From NCBI RefSeq assembly GCF_001598255.1, contig NZ_BCYP01000022.1:122219-186218 (forward strand): 64,000 nucleotides of DNA, in the 5' to 3' direction. The notes beneath the pieces are model-generated. The model was not told where the DNA came from, searched no databases, and worked only from the letters and a program-made list of their open reading frames with translations. The stretch comes from Mitsuaria chitosanitabida ATCC BAA-476 = NBRC 102408 (GTDB lineage: Bacteria; Pseudomonadota; Gammaproteobacteria; Burkholderiales; Burkholderiaceae_C). Below, one piece after another: positions 42,837 through 51,344 of this stretch; within the stretch, counting starts at the first letter, position 1, and each line of letters opens with the position of its first letter. Made by a program: the position numbers and the translations under genes.

Positions 42837-44435
42837 TCACTCGCGATAGACGTTCTCGAAGACCACCCCCCCGTTGGGCTGCATGCGGAAGCCGCGCAGG
42901 TCCTTGCTGGTGGGGATGTAGACCGTCGAGTGTGCCATCGTGATCCACGGGCGCTCGCGCTTGAAGATCTCCTGGGCCTTTTCGTACAGGGCGTTGCGCT
43001 TGGCCTGGTCGGGCGTGGCGCGGGCGGCGTCGATCAGGCGCTCGAACTCCTGGTTGCAGAACTTCACGCCGGACTTGTTGGTCGCGCAGCTGAGGTTGGG
43101 CGTCAGGAAGTCGTCGGCGTCGCCGCTATCGCCGGCCCAGCCGCTCATGTAGACCGAGTGCTCGCCCGCGTTGGCGCGCTTGAGGTACTCGCCCCATTCG
43201 TAGGTGCGGATCTGCGCGCGCACGCCGATGCGGGCCCAGTCCTGCTGGATCAGCTGCGCCATCAGCTGGCCGTTGGGGTTGGTCGGCCGGGTGACGGGCA
43301 GGGCCCAGAGGTCGATGTCCAGGCCGTTGGGGAAACCGGCCTGGGCGAGCAGGCGCTTCGCGCGCTCGGGGTTGAACTCGTTCCTGATGGCCTTGTTGTA
43401 GCCGGGGATCGCGGGCGGGAAGGGGTTCACCGCCTGCATCGCGTCACCGCGCGGGAACAGCGCGCGGAAGATCGCGTCGCGGTCGATCGCGATGTCCAGC
43501 GCCTCGCGCACCAGCCGGTTGTCGGTGGGCGGCTTGCGCAGGTTGAAGGAGAGATAGGAGATGTTGAGCGCCTGGATCTTCTCGAGCTGGATGCGGTCCG
43601 GATGGCGGTCGATGGCGGCGACGTCGATGTCGCGCAGCGGCGAGGTGATCTGGCACTCGCCGGCCAGCAGCTTCTGGACGCGGACGGGAGCCTCGCGGCT
43701 GATGGTGAAGATCAGCTTCCGCGTGCGTTGCGGCGCGCCCCAGTAGTCGGGATTGGCTTCCATGCGGACGACGTCGTCCTTGGCGTAGCTGCGGAAGCGA
43801 TAGGGGCCGGTGCCGATGGGCAGCCGGTTGATCTGCGCGGCCTTGCCCTCGCGCAGCAGCTGGGCGCCGTACTCCGCCGACTGGATGCCGGCGAAGGCCA
43901 TCGCGAACCAGGTGACGAAGGTGACGTTGGGCTGGGTCAGCGTGAAGCGGACGGTGTGGTCGTCCAGCTTCTCCATCTTCGCGATGGCCTTGGCCAGGCC
44001 GAGGTTCTGCGGATAGATGAAGTTGGCCGGGAAGGCCTTGTTGAACGGGTGCTCGCGGTCCAGGAAGCGGCCGAAGGTGAAGAGCACGTCGTCGGCGTTG
44101 AAGTCACGCGTGGGCGTGAACCAGGGCCGGGTGTGGAAATGGACGCCGGGCCTCAGCGTGAAGGTGAACTCGCGGGCGTCGGGGCTGATGGTCCAGCTCG
44201 TCGCGAGCGCGGGTTGCAGCGCCGTGCCGCCCCGCTCGAAGCGGACCAGGCCCTGGAACATCTGGTTGTTGACGTTGTTGGTGCTGGCCGAATCCCATAA
44301 CCCCGGATCGAAGCCCTCGGGGCTGGCGTCGGTGCAGTAGACCAGCGGCTTCGGCGCGGCGGTGCCGGCGGCGAAGGCGGTCGAGAACGCGATGGCCAGC
44401 AGGGCGGCCAGGGAGTGGTGGAGGGCAGGACGCAT
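42837..44435 (-). CDS. ddpA: Peptide ABC transporter substrate-binding protein
   Basis: A 532-residue periplasmic protein with a Sec signal peptide (cut near AFSTAFAAG) and the SBP_bac_5 (DppA/OppA) fold: LVYCTDASPEGFDPGLW, AREFTFTLRPGVHFH, LPIGTGPYRF and YLSFNLRKPPTDN are typical. It captures di- or oligopeptides for the ABC importer encoded upstream at 45361-49283, from which it is separated by a toxin-antitoxin pair. DdpA (D-Ala-D-Ala) is proposed from the ddpX neighbour; DppA-like would also fit. Confidence 0.88.
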   Translation of the reverse strand: MRPALHHSLAALLAIAFSTAFAAGTAAPKPLVYCTDASPEGFDPGLWDSASTNNVNNQMFQGLVRFERGGTALQPALATSWTISPDAREFTFTLRPGVHFHTRPWFTPTRDFNADDVLFTFGRFLDREHPFNKAFPANFIYPQNLGLAKAIAKMEKLDDHTVRFTLTQPNVTFVTWFAMAFAGIQSAEYGAQLLREGKAAQINRLPIGTGPYRFRSYAKDDVVRMEANPDYWGAPQRTRKLIFTISREAPVRVQKLLAGECQITSPLRDIDVAAIDRHPDRIQLEKIQALNISYLSFNLRKPPTDNRLVREALDIAIDRDAIFRALFPRGDAMQAVNPFPPAIPGYNKAIRNEFNPERAKRLLAQAGFPNGLDIDLWALPVTRPTNPNGQLMAQLIQQDWARIGVRAQIRTYEWGEYLKRANAGEHSVYMSGWAGDSGDADDFLTPNLSCATNKSGVKFCNQEFERLIDAARATPDQAKRNALYEKAQEIFKRERPWITMAHSTVYIPTSKDLRGFRMQPNGGVVFENVYRE

Positions 44436-44456
44436 CGGGGGGAGGCAAGCCAGCGC

Positions 44457-44486
44457 ATTGTCGAAACGCGGGCTCCACGGTCACAA
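44457..44486 (-). promoter_or_regulatory. Putative promoter for ddpA
   Basis: On the minus strand TTGTGA (44481-44486) and GACAAT (44457-44462) are separated by 18 bases, upstream of the ddpA ATG at 44435. This would give ddpA its own promoter downstream of the toxin gene. Not experimentally known. Confidence 0.35.
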
Positions 44487-44518
44487 CTGAAATGGGCGGG
44501 TTGGACCATAACACCGGG

Positions 44519-44887
44519 TTATGCGGGCAAGGCCCCCAGTCCCGAGCCTTGGTCCTTGTCCCTCGCTTGCTTGAGCCGGACGAGCGCGCTCCTGTAGGCC
44601 GCCGCGTCCTCGCGCTTGCCGATGCTGAAGACGATCAGGAGGAGCAGTCCGTCATTGACGCTGTAGATCAGCCGGATGCCTTGGCGCAGCAACTTGATCT
44701 TGTAGAGGCCGACCAGCTCGGCGTTGAGGACTGACCCTGGTCGATGAGGGTTGATCAGCCGCTTCTCCAAATGCAGCTTCAGCGTCTTCCGCACCGAACC
44801 ATCGAGCGCGAGCCACTCGTCCCAGGCTGCCGGGAAGAAGCGAAGGCGGTAGCGCCTTCGACCAGATGGGGCGTCGTCAGAGGTCAT
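44519..44887 (-). CDS. RelE/StbE-type toxin
   Basis: A 122-residue RelE/ParE-fold protein. The core runs from YRLRFFPAAWDEWLALD to IYSVNDGLLLLIVFSIGKREDAAAYRSA; LEKRLINPHRPG and KIKLLRQGIRLIYSV match the StbE branch. Such toxins are ribosome-dependent mRNA endonucleases or gyrase poisons. Start at 44887, overlapping the antitoxin by 11 bases. It has extra N- and C-terminal tails compared with the usual 95-residue proteins. It is inserted in the ddp transport operon. Confidence 0.85.
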   Translation of the reverse strand: MTSDDAPSGRRRYRLRFFPAAWDEWLALDGSVRKTLKLHLEKRLINPHRPGSVLNAELVGLYKIKLLRQGIRLIYSVNDGLLLLIVFSIGKREDAAAYRSALVRLKQARDKDQGSGLGALPA

Positions 44888-45128
44888 CGATGTCGACCTC
44901 GACGAGGTGGGAGGCGTTGGCCAGTCGTTCGATGGTCTTCTGATAGACGGGCTGGTCCGCGAGGTCTTCCATGATCGCCGCATAGAGCAGCGGGTCCATC
45001 ACGAAGAAGGCCGGCGCTCCATGGCGGAGGACGGCGATCGGCCGATGGTTGGCCTCTTTCAGAATCGTCTCGGTCTGCTTCTTGAAGGCAGAAATGCTGA
45101 CAGCCAGTTCGTCGTTGTTCGCGTCCAT
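44877..45128 (-). CDS. Phd/YefM/StbD-type antitoxin
   Basis: An 83-residue antitoxin, start at 45128. ELAVSISAFKKQTETILKEA and RPIAVLRHGAPAFFVMDP are typical of the prevent-host-death/StbD family; the C-terminus (HLVEVDIDDL) is the acidic toxin-binding tail. It precedes and overlaps the toxin gene. Binds its own promoter region as a dimer by family knowledge. Confidence 0.87.
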   Translation of the reverse strand: MDANNDELAVSISAFKKQTETILKEANHRPIAVLRHGAPAFFVMDPLLYAAIMEDLADQPVYQKTIERLANASHLVEVDIDDL

Positions 45129-45360
45129 GTCGGCTCCAGAGGGCGAGTCGATTATGGGTGGCGAGTGTGGGGCCGGCCGGAACGGACGGCTCCCGGTGGG
45201 CATGGGGAACTCGGGTGCGCGATACGGCATGGAGGCGCCTCCAGCGTTGAGAGAGGCGTCATTTCACGTCGTCGCGTCCACGCTCGCAATGACTCGGACC
45301 AGTCGAAATACTGACCTGGAGCGAGGGCTGTCCCCACCGCAATCTGCGGCGGGCCACCGT

Positions 45361-46362
45361 TCACACCAGGTCGCAGGCCACCATCCGCCCGTCGACCTCG
45401 CGCAGCTCGGGGCGGACTTGCGCGCAGCGCGGGACGGCCATCGGGCAGCGCTGATGGAAGGCGCATCCCGTCGGCGGCTTGAGCGGGCTCGGCAACTCCC
45501 CGTGGATGCGGATGCGCGCGCGGCGATCCGCCGGCCGCAGTGCCGGCGTCGCGCTGATCAAGGCTTGCGTGTACGGATGCAGCGGACGCGCGAAGAGCTG
45601 ACGCTTCTCGCCGCGCTCGACCACGCGGCCCAGGTACATCACCAGCACCTCGTCCGCCACGTGCTCCACCACCGCCAGGTTGTGCGAGATGAACACGTAG
45701 CCGGTGCGGAACTCCTCCTGCAGATCCATGAAGAGGTTGAGGATCTGCGCCTGGATCGACAGGTCCAGCGCCGACGTCGGCTCGTCCGCCACCACGATGC
45801 CGGGCTGCAGCACCATCGCCCGCGCGATCGCGATGCGCTGACGCTGTCCGCCCGAGAACATGTGCGGGTAGCGCCGCAGGTGCTCCATCCGCAGCCCGAC
45901 CTTCGCGGCCAGCGCCTCGACGCGCTCCTGCCGCTCCGCGCGGCTCAAGCGGGTGTTGATGACCAGCGGCTCGGCCAGCGTCGACGCGATGGTCTTGCGC
46001 GGATTCAGCGCCGCATACGGGTTCTGGAACACCATCTGCACGTCGCGCCGCAGGGCCTTGCGCGCGCTCGCGTCCGAGGCGTCCTGGCCGTGGATCAGCA
46101 GCTCGCCCGAGGTCGGTGTCTCGATCAGGGTCAGCGCGCGCGCGAGGGTCGACTTGCCGCAGCCGGACTCGCCCACCACCGCCAGCGTCCTGCCGGCGCG
46201 CAGCTCGAAGCTCACGCCATCCAGCGCCTTCACCGTCGCCTTGGCCGCGAACCAGCCGCGGCTCACCGCGTAGTGGCGCGCCAGATCGCGCGCCCGCAGC
46301 AGCGGCGTGTCCTCGGCCGCGCCTCCGGCGCCTGCCACGGCCTTGTCCTGCGCGGCGCTCAT
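45361..46362 (-). CDS. ddpF: Peptide ABC transporter ATP-binding protein (DppF-type)
   Basis: A 333-residue cytoplasmic ATPase. Walker [12 protein letters not shown] near residue 60, signature [12 protein letters not shown], Walker [12 protein letters not shown], and the C-terminal oligopeptide-transporter extension with its cysteine-rich [14 protein letters not shown], which ligates an iron-sulfur cluster in this family. Starts at 46362 inside the stop codon of ddpD (ATGA). Pairs with DdpD. Confidence 0.92.
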   Translation of the reverse strand: MSAAQDKAVAGAGGAAEDTPLLRARDLARHYAVSRGWFAAKATVKALDGVSFELRAGRTLAVVGESGCGKSTLARALTLIETPTSGELLIHGQDASDASARKALRRDVQMVFQNPYAALNPRKTIASTLAEPLVINTRLSRAERQERVEALAAKVGLRMEHLRRYPHMFSGGQRQRIAIARAMVLQPGIVVADEPTSALDLSIQAQILNLFMDLQEEFRTGYVFISHNLAVVEHVADEVLVMYLGRVVERGEKRQLFARPLHPYTQALISATPALRPADRRARIRIHGELPSPLKPPTGCAFHQRCPMAVPRCAQVRPELREVDGRMVACDLV

Positions 46363-47303
46363 GCGACGGCCTCCTCGATCAACGGATAGAAGCAGCGCAC
46401 GCCGTCGACGACGGCCGGGCGCTCGGCGCGGCAGCGCGCCTGCACGCGCGGGCAGCGCGGCGAGAGCAGGCAGCCCGTCGGCCGGTCCACCGCGCCCGGC
46501 ACGATGCCCGGCAGCGCCTGCAAGCGCCGCGCGCCGCGGTTGTGCTCGGGGATCGCGGCCAGCAGCGCCGCGGTGTACGGGTGCTTCGGATGCTCGAAGA
46601 CATCGGGCAACGCGCCGGTCTCCACCACCTGGCCCGCGTACACGACGGCGACGCGCTGCGCCATCTCCGCCACCACCGCCAGGTCGTGCGTGATCATCAC
46701 CAGCGCCATGCCCTGCTCGCGCTGCAGGCGCAGCAGCAGGTCCATGATCTGCGCCTGGATGGTCACGTCCAGCGCGGTGGTCGGCTCGTCGGCGATCAGC
46801 AGCTTGGGCGAGCACGCGATCGCCAGCGCGATCATGACCCGCTGGTTCATGCCGCCGGACAGCTCGTGCGGATAGGCCTTCAGGCGATTCGGCGCGTCGG
46901 GGATCTCGACCTGCGCGAGCAGCTCCAGCGCGCGCCGGCGCGCCGCGGCGCCGCGCAGGCCGAGGTGGGCGCGCAGCACCTCCTCGATCTGGTAGCCCAC
47001 CGTGTAGCTCGGGTTGAGGCTGGCCAGCGCGTCCTGGAACACCATGGCCACGTCGCGGCCGACCAGCTTGCGGCGTCGCGCGGCGTCCAGGGTCAGCAGG
47101 TCCTGGCCGTTCACGCGCAGCGCGGCGGCGCTCACCTGACCGGGCGGATCGACGAGGCCCATCAGCGCCATCATGCTGACCGACTTGCCGGAGCCGGACT
47201 CGCCGACGATGCCCAGCACCTCGCCCGCGGCGACGTCCAGGTCGACGCCGTCCACCGCGGGGAACGCGCCGAAGCGCACGCGCAGATCGCGGATCTCCAG
47301 CAT
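46359..47303 (-). CDS. ddpD: Peptide ABC transporter ATP-binding protein (DppD-type)
   Basis: A 314-residue ATPase with Walker [12 protein letters not shown], signature [12 protein letters not shown], Walker [13 protein letters not shown] and the C-terminal cysteine segment [15 protein letters not shown]. The TGATG start/stop overlap with ddpC places it in the same operon. The frame is open further upstream, but the start at 47303 gives the usual N-terminus [11 protein letters not shown]. Confidence 0.92.
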   Translation of the reverse strand: MLEIRDLRVRFGAFPAVDGVDLDVAAGEVLGIVGESGSGKSVSMMALMGLVDPPGQVSAAALRVNGQDLLTLDAARRRKLVGRDVAMVFQDALASLNPSYTVGYQIEEVLRAHLGLRGAAARRRALELLAQVEIPDAPNRLKAYPHELSGGMNQRVMIALAIACSPKLLIADEPTTALDVTIQAQIMDLLLRLQREQGMALVMITHDLAVVAEMAQRVAVVYAGQVVETGALPDVFEHPKHPYTAALLAAIPEHNRGARRLQALPGIVPGAVDRPTGCLLSPRCPRVQARCRAERPAVVDGVRCFYPLIEEAVA

Positions 47304-48268
47304 CACGACACCTTCTTCAGACGCGGATCGAGCGCGTCGCGCAGACCGTCGCCCATCAGGTTGACGCTCAGCACCGACAGCAGGATCGCCAGACCCGGCA
47401 GCGTCACCACCCAGGGCGCGCGCACGATGTAGTCGCGCGCCGACGAGAGCATCGTGCCCCACTCGGCCATCGGCGCCTGCACGCCCAGGCCCAGGAAGCC
47501 CAGGCCCGCGGCCTCGAGGATGGCCGCCGAGAAGCTCAGCGACGCGTTGACGATCAGCGGGGCCAGGCAATTGGGCAGCACCGCCGAGAACATCAGCCGC
47601 CAGGTCGACGCGCCGGCCACGCGGCTCGCCGTGACGTAGTCCTTGCCGAGCTCGGCCAGCGCCGCGGCGCGGGTCAGCCGGACGTACTCGGGCAGCGAGC
47701 CCACGGCGATCGCGATCACCGTGTTCATCAGGCCCGGACCCAGCACCGTGATCACGCAGATCGCCAGGAGCAGGCCGGGCAGCGCGAGCATCACGTCCAT
47801 CACCCGCATCACCACGGGCGCGAGCAGCCGTTGATGGAAGGCCGCCAGCAGCCCCAGCAGCACGCCGGGGATCAGCGACAGCACCACCGACGCCAGCCCG
47901 ATGCCCAGCGACACGCGCGCGCCGTGGAGCAGGCGCGAGAGCAGGTCGCGGCCGAGTTCGTCGGTGCCGAGCAGGAAGCGCGCCTGGCCACCCTCCATCC
48001 AGATCGGCGGGGTGAGCATCGCGTCGCGGTACTGATGCACGGGATCGTGGGGCGCGATCAGCGGCGCGAACAGCGCGGCCAGCGCCAGCAGCGTGAACAC
48101 GATCAGCGCGACCAGGGCGCCACGGTTGGCGCTGAAACCCCGCCAGAACTCGGCCAGCGGGCCGGGGGGCGAGATCGGGGCGATCGCTGTGGGCATCGGG
48201 GCCGCCGCGCCGTCGGGGGTCGAAGGGGCGGGCGTGGCGCTCATGTCGTCGTGGGTGGTGCGGGTCAT
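47303..48268 (-). CDS. ddpC: Peptide ABC transporter permease (DppC-type)
   Basis: A 321-residue inner-membrane permease with six hydrophobic segments. It has [23 protein letters not shown] and the EAA loop ([19 protein letters not shown]), the contact to the ATPase. The first 35 residues are a proline-rich cytoplasmic tail; a start at 48244 (MSATPAPS) is also possible. It follows dppB by 4 bases. Confidence 0.92.
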   Translation of the reverse strand: MTRTTHDDMSATPAPSTPDGAAAPMPTAIAPISPPGPLAEFWRGFSANRGALVALIVFTLLALAALFAPLIAPHDPVHQYRDAMLTPPIWMEGGQARFLLGTDELGRDLLSRLLHGARVSLGIGLASVVLSLIPGVLLGLLAAFHQRLLAPVVMRVMDVMLALPGLLLAICVITVLGPGLMNTVIAIAVGSLPEYVRLTRAAALAELGKDYVTASRVAGASTWRLMFSAVLPNCLAPLIVNASLSFSAAILEAAGLGFLGLGVQAPMAEWGTMLSSARDYIVRAPWVVTLPGLAILLSVLSVNLMGDGLRDALDPRLKKVS

Positions 48269-48272
48269 GGCC

Positions 48273-49283
48273 TCAGCCCTGCTTGCGGATGCGCGGGTTG
48301 ACCACGCCGTAGAGCAGGTCCACCAGCAGATTGACCGCGATGAAGGTGCAGGCCGAGATCAGGATGCCCGCCTGCACCACCGGATAGTCGCGCCGCGCGA
48401 TCGCGTCGATCAGCCACTTGCCGATGCCGGGCCAGCTGAAGATGGTCTCGGTCAGCACCGCGCCGGCGAGCAGGCTGCCGACCTTCAGGCCGATCACCGT
48501 GATCACCGGGATGAGCGCGTTGCGCAGCCCGTGCACCAGCACGATCCGCGTCGGCGACAGGCCGCGCGCGCGGGCGCTGCGCATGTAGTCCTCGCGCAGC
48601 ACCTCCAGCAGGCTGGAGCGCGTCATGCGCGCGATCACCGCCGTCGTGCTGGTGCCCAGCACCAGCGCCGGCAGCAGCAGGTGGCGCAGCGCCGACCACC
48701 AGGCGCCGGGCTCGTCGTGGAAGGCGGCGTCGATCAGCATGAAGCCGGTGAGGCGCTGGATGTCGTACTCCACCGCGACGCGGCCCGAGACCGGCGTCCA
48801 GCCCAGGCCGACCGAGAAGAACATGATGAGGATCAGCCCCCACCAGAACACCGGCATCGAGTAGCCCACCGTGGCCACGCCCATCACGCCCTGGTCCAGC
48901 AGCGAGCCGCGCCGCAGCGCCGCGCCGGTGCCCAGCGCCATGCCCAGCACGATCGCCAGCAGCAGCGCGAACAGCGCCAGCTCCGCCGTGGCCGGGAAGA
49001 GGGCGAGGAACTCCTGCGCGACCGGCTCGTGCGAGACCAGCGACTGGCCCAGGTCGCCATGCAGCAGGCCGCCGACGTAGTCCGCGTACTGGCGCCACAG
49101 CGGCTGGTCCAGGCCGAGCTCGTGCATCAGGCGCGCGTGCGTGGCCTCGTCCAGGGCGCGCTCGCCCATCATGATGGCGATGGGGTCGCCCGGCACCAGC
49201 CGGATCAGGCCGAAGGCCACCAGCGTCACGCCGATCAGCGTCGGCAGCAGCGTGGCGAGTCGTCGCAGCAGGAAGTTCAGCAA
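48273..49283 (-). CDS. ddpB: Peptide ABC transporter permease (DppB-type)
   Basis: A 336-residue inner-membrane permease opening MLNFLLRRLATLLPTLIGVTL, the standard DppB/OppB start. RLVPGDPIAIMMGE follows, and the EAA loop reads LLEVLREDYMRSARARGLSPTRI. About six hydrophobic segments. It is the first transporter gene of the operon, 7 bases after the amidase gene. Confidence 0.93.
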   Translation of the reverse strand: MLNFLLRRLATLLPTLIGVTLVAFGLIRLVPGDPIAIMMGERALDEATHARLMHELGLDQPLWRQYADYVGGLLHGDLGQSLVSHEPVAQEFLALFPATAELALFALLLAIVLGMALGTGAALRRGSLLDQGVMGVATVGYSMPVFWWGLILIMFFSVGLGWTPVSGRVAVEYDIQRLTGFMLIDAAFHDEPGAWWSALRHLLLPALVLGTSTTAVIARMTRSSLLEVLREDYMRSARARGLSPTRIVLVHGLRNALIPVITVIGLKVGSLLAGAVLTETIFSWPGIGKWLIDAIARRDYPVVQAGILISACTFIAVNLLVDLLYGVVNPRIRKQG

Positions 49284-49290
49284 GGCCGGC

Positions 49291-50133
49291 TCAATTCGGC
49301 GAGCGGGCCTGGCTGTCGGCCGGCGCCGGCTGCTTCATCAGCATGCCGCCGGGGGTGGTGGCCACCTCCAGCAGCGCGGCCGTCTCGGCGTCCATGTCGC
49401 CGCTGTAGTTGGTGGGGCGGTACTTCATCTGGAAGGTGCTGACGACCTCGCGCGTGGCGACGTCGAACACACCGGTGCGCGGCGTCTGGTAGCCGATCTG
49501 GGCCAGGCGCTGCTGGAACCAGTTGACGTCGGGCACCGGGGCGAGCTGGTAGATGGCCTGCTTGATCTGCACCTGCGCGGCGTCCGGCCAGGGGATCAGG
49601 CCGGCGTCCGCGAACTGCTTCCAGGGGAACATCGGACCCGGGTCCTGCTTGCGGCCGGGGGCGATGTCGTTGTGGCCCAGGATGCGATCGGAGCGGATGT
49701 GATGGCGCGCCACGATCTGCCGGGACAGCGCGAGCACCTGGTCGATCTGCGCCTGCGGATAGGGCGCGTAGACGCGGCCCAGCGGCGAGTCGGTGAACCC
49801 GGGGTTCACGATCTCGATGCCGATCGACGAGGAGTTCAGGTTGGTCGCGGTTCCCCAGGAGCTCACGCCCGCGTGCCAGGCGCGGTTGTTCTCGTCGACC
49901 AGCTGGTAGACGCGCGCGGGGTTCTCCTCGACGAGGTAATGGGCCGAGACCTTGCCGCCGGTCGTCAGCACCTTCATCGACTTCTCGAAGTCGAGCACGG
50001 TGTAGTGCAGCACCAGGAACTGCACGCGGCTGTCCTGGTTCTGCGAGACGTGGGTGCGGTCGATCTGCAGCGTGGGGGAGGCGCAGGCGGCCAGCAGCGC
50101 GGCCGCGGCCAGGGTCAGGAGCTTGGTCTTCAT
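49291..50133 (-). CDS. N-acetylmuramoyl-L-alanine amidase, lipoprotein with peptidoglycan-binding domain
   Basis: A 280-residue protein: lipoprotein signal with LLAACAS (Cys near 17), Amidase_2 domain (VLHYTVLDFEKSM with the first zinc His; AHYLVEE; GHNDIAPGRKQDPGPMFPW with the second His and Asp/Cys-equivalent ligand), and a C-terminal PG_binding_1-like helical repeat (FQQRLAQIGYQTPRTGVFD). It is of the AmiD/AmpD type and cleaves the bond between MurNAc (or anhydroMurNAc) and L-Ala at the outer membrane. ATGA overlap with the kinase gene couples peptide release to sugar phosphorylation. Confidence 0.92.
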   Translation of the reverse strand: MKTKLLTLAAAALLAACASPTLQIDRTHVSQNQDSRVQFLVLHYTVLDFEKSMKVLTTGGKVSAHYLVEENPARVYQLVDENNRAWHAGVSSWGTATNLNSSSIGIEIVNPGFTDSPLGRVYAPYPQAQIDQVLALSRQIVARHHIRSDRILGHNDIAPGRKQDPGPMFPWKQFADAGLIPWPDAAQVQIKQAIYQLAPVPDVNWFQQRLAQIGYQTPRTGVFDVATREVVSTFQMKYRPTNYSGDMDAETAALLEVATTPGGMLMKQPAPADSQARSPN

Positions 50134-51152
50134 GTCGGTCGGGCCGCGCGGCGGGCGGCGGCCAGGGCTGTGTCGGGTTGTTGGAGGGACAGGGTCAGGT
50201 CTTGCGGCAACGCCGCGCGCAGGCCGGCCTCGATCGCGGGATGCAATTGCAGCACACGGCCCGCCGCGGTGACGGGGCGCACCCCCAGGCGGCGCACCAG
50301 CGCCAGCGGCAGCCGGGCGAGCTCGGCGCCGGCGCGGCGCAGCAGCGCCAGCGCGTCGGTGTCGGATTCCTCGGCGGCGCGCGCCACCGCCAGCGCCAGG
50401 CGGCCGATCGCGCCGCGGCGGCTGGCGTTGTCGCCGCCGTACATGAAGGCGCGCGAGGTCGCCCAGTCGGCGCCGCCGAGCTCGGCGAAGAGATGGGTCG
50501 CCAGCCGGGAGTGCGTCCAGGCGCCGGGCTGCTCGTCCTCGCGGCGCCAGACCAGGGCCAGTGCCTCGCGGGCGATCCACTGGCCGCCGCCCTCGTCGCC
50601 CAGCAGCGGGCCGCGACCGCCGGCGCGGTGCAGGGCGCCGTGCGCGTCGATGAAGGCGGCGATCGCGCCGGTGCCGGCGTAGACCAGGTAGCCCTCGCCC
50701 GGACGGAAGACCGCATGCCAGGCCTGGGCGATGTCGCTGTCGCAAAGGATGCGGACCGGGTCCAGGCCCAGGTGTTGCGCGAGCAGCGCGCGCAGCTGTC
50801 GGCCGGCGGGGCCGTCGGGCTCGCCCAGGCCGGTGATGCCGGCCTGCAGGCCGCGCAGCGTACCGGGGGCGGCGTGTGTCTGGACCGCGGCCGCCAGCGC
50901 CTGCAGGGTCTGCGCCAGCGTGACGCGACCGGCGCTGGAGTCCAGCAGCAGCGCGCTGAAGCCGCCGACCTCGCCGCGCGCCAGCGTGGCGCCGTCGGGC
51001 TCGGCCAGCACCCAGCGGGTCTGCGTGCCGCCGGCATCCAGCCCCAGGCCCAGGCTGCCCAGGGCCACGCGCGCCGGCGCCGGCCGCGCGCTGGCGGCGA
51101 GGGGGCTCGGGGACGAGGCGACGGGGGTGGGCGTGGCGGTCATGGGGGTCAT
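50130..51152 (-). CDS. BadF/BadG-type N-acetylhexosamine kinase
   Basis: A 340-residue ASKHA-fold kinase with the phosphate-1 loop GLDAGGTQTRWVLAE, CDSDIAQAWHAVF and the adenosine region VYAGTGAIAAFID. The family includes GlcNAc kinase and MurK, which phosphorylates both MurNAc and GlcNAc at C6. It lies in an amidase/peptide-transport operon with murQ nearby, so MurK-like activity is the best guess. The first 30 residues are low-complexity; a start at 51143 is possible. First gene of the operon. Confidence 0.85.
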   Translation of the reverse strand: MTPMTATPTPVASSPSPLAASARPAPARVALGSLGLGLDAGGTQTRWVLAEPDGATLARGEVGGFSALLLDSSAGRVTLAQTLQALAAAVQTHAAPGTLRGLQAGITGLGEPDGPAGRQLRALLAQHLGLDPVRILCDSDIAQAWHAVFRPGEGYLVYAGTGAIAAFIDAHGALHRAGGRGPLLGDEGGGQWIAREALALVWRREDEQPGAWTHSRLATHLFAELGGADWATSRAFMYGGDNASRRGAIGRLALAVARAAEESDTDALALLRRAGAELARLPLALVRRLGVRPVTAAGRVLQLHPAIEAGLRAALPQDLTLSLQQPDTALAAARRAARPT

Positions 51153-51264
51153 GCGGCGCCGCAGCTTAAGGGGGGCGCAGCGCGCCCGCCATTGTCAATG
51201 CGCGAGGCGGGTATGACTCCGGCTCATGGCCCGTGAACCTCGCGTCGGGGGCGACGGACGGACG

Positions 51265-51296
51265 AAAAAAAAACCGCGCCCGTGAAGGCGCGGTTT
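51265..51296 (-). terminator. Rho-independent terminator of the second TonB-dependent receptor gene
   Basis: On the minus strand the stem AAACCGCGCC/GGCGCGGTTT with a 6-base loop is followed by a run of nine Ts. It lies 48 bases after the receptor stop codon. Confidence 0.93.
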
Positions 51297-51344
51297 CGGG
51301 TCGGTGGCGACGGCGCGGGGCCGTCGCCGGATCGACGGGTCGGT

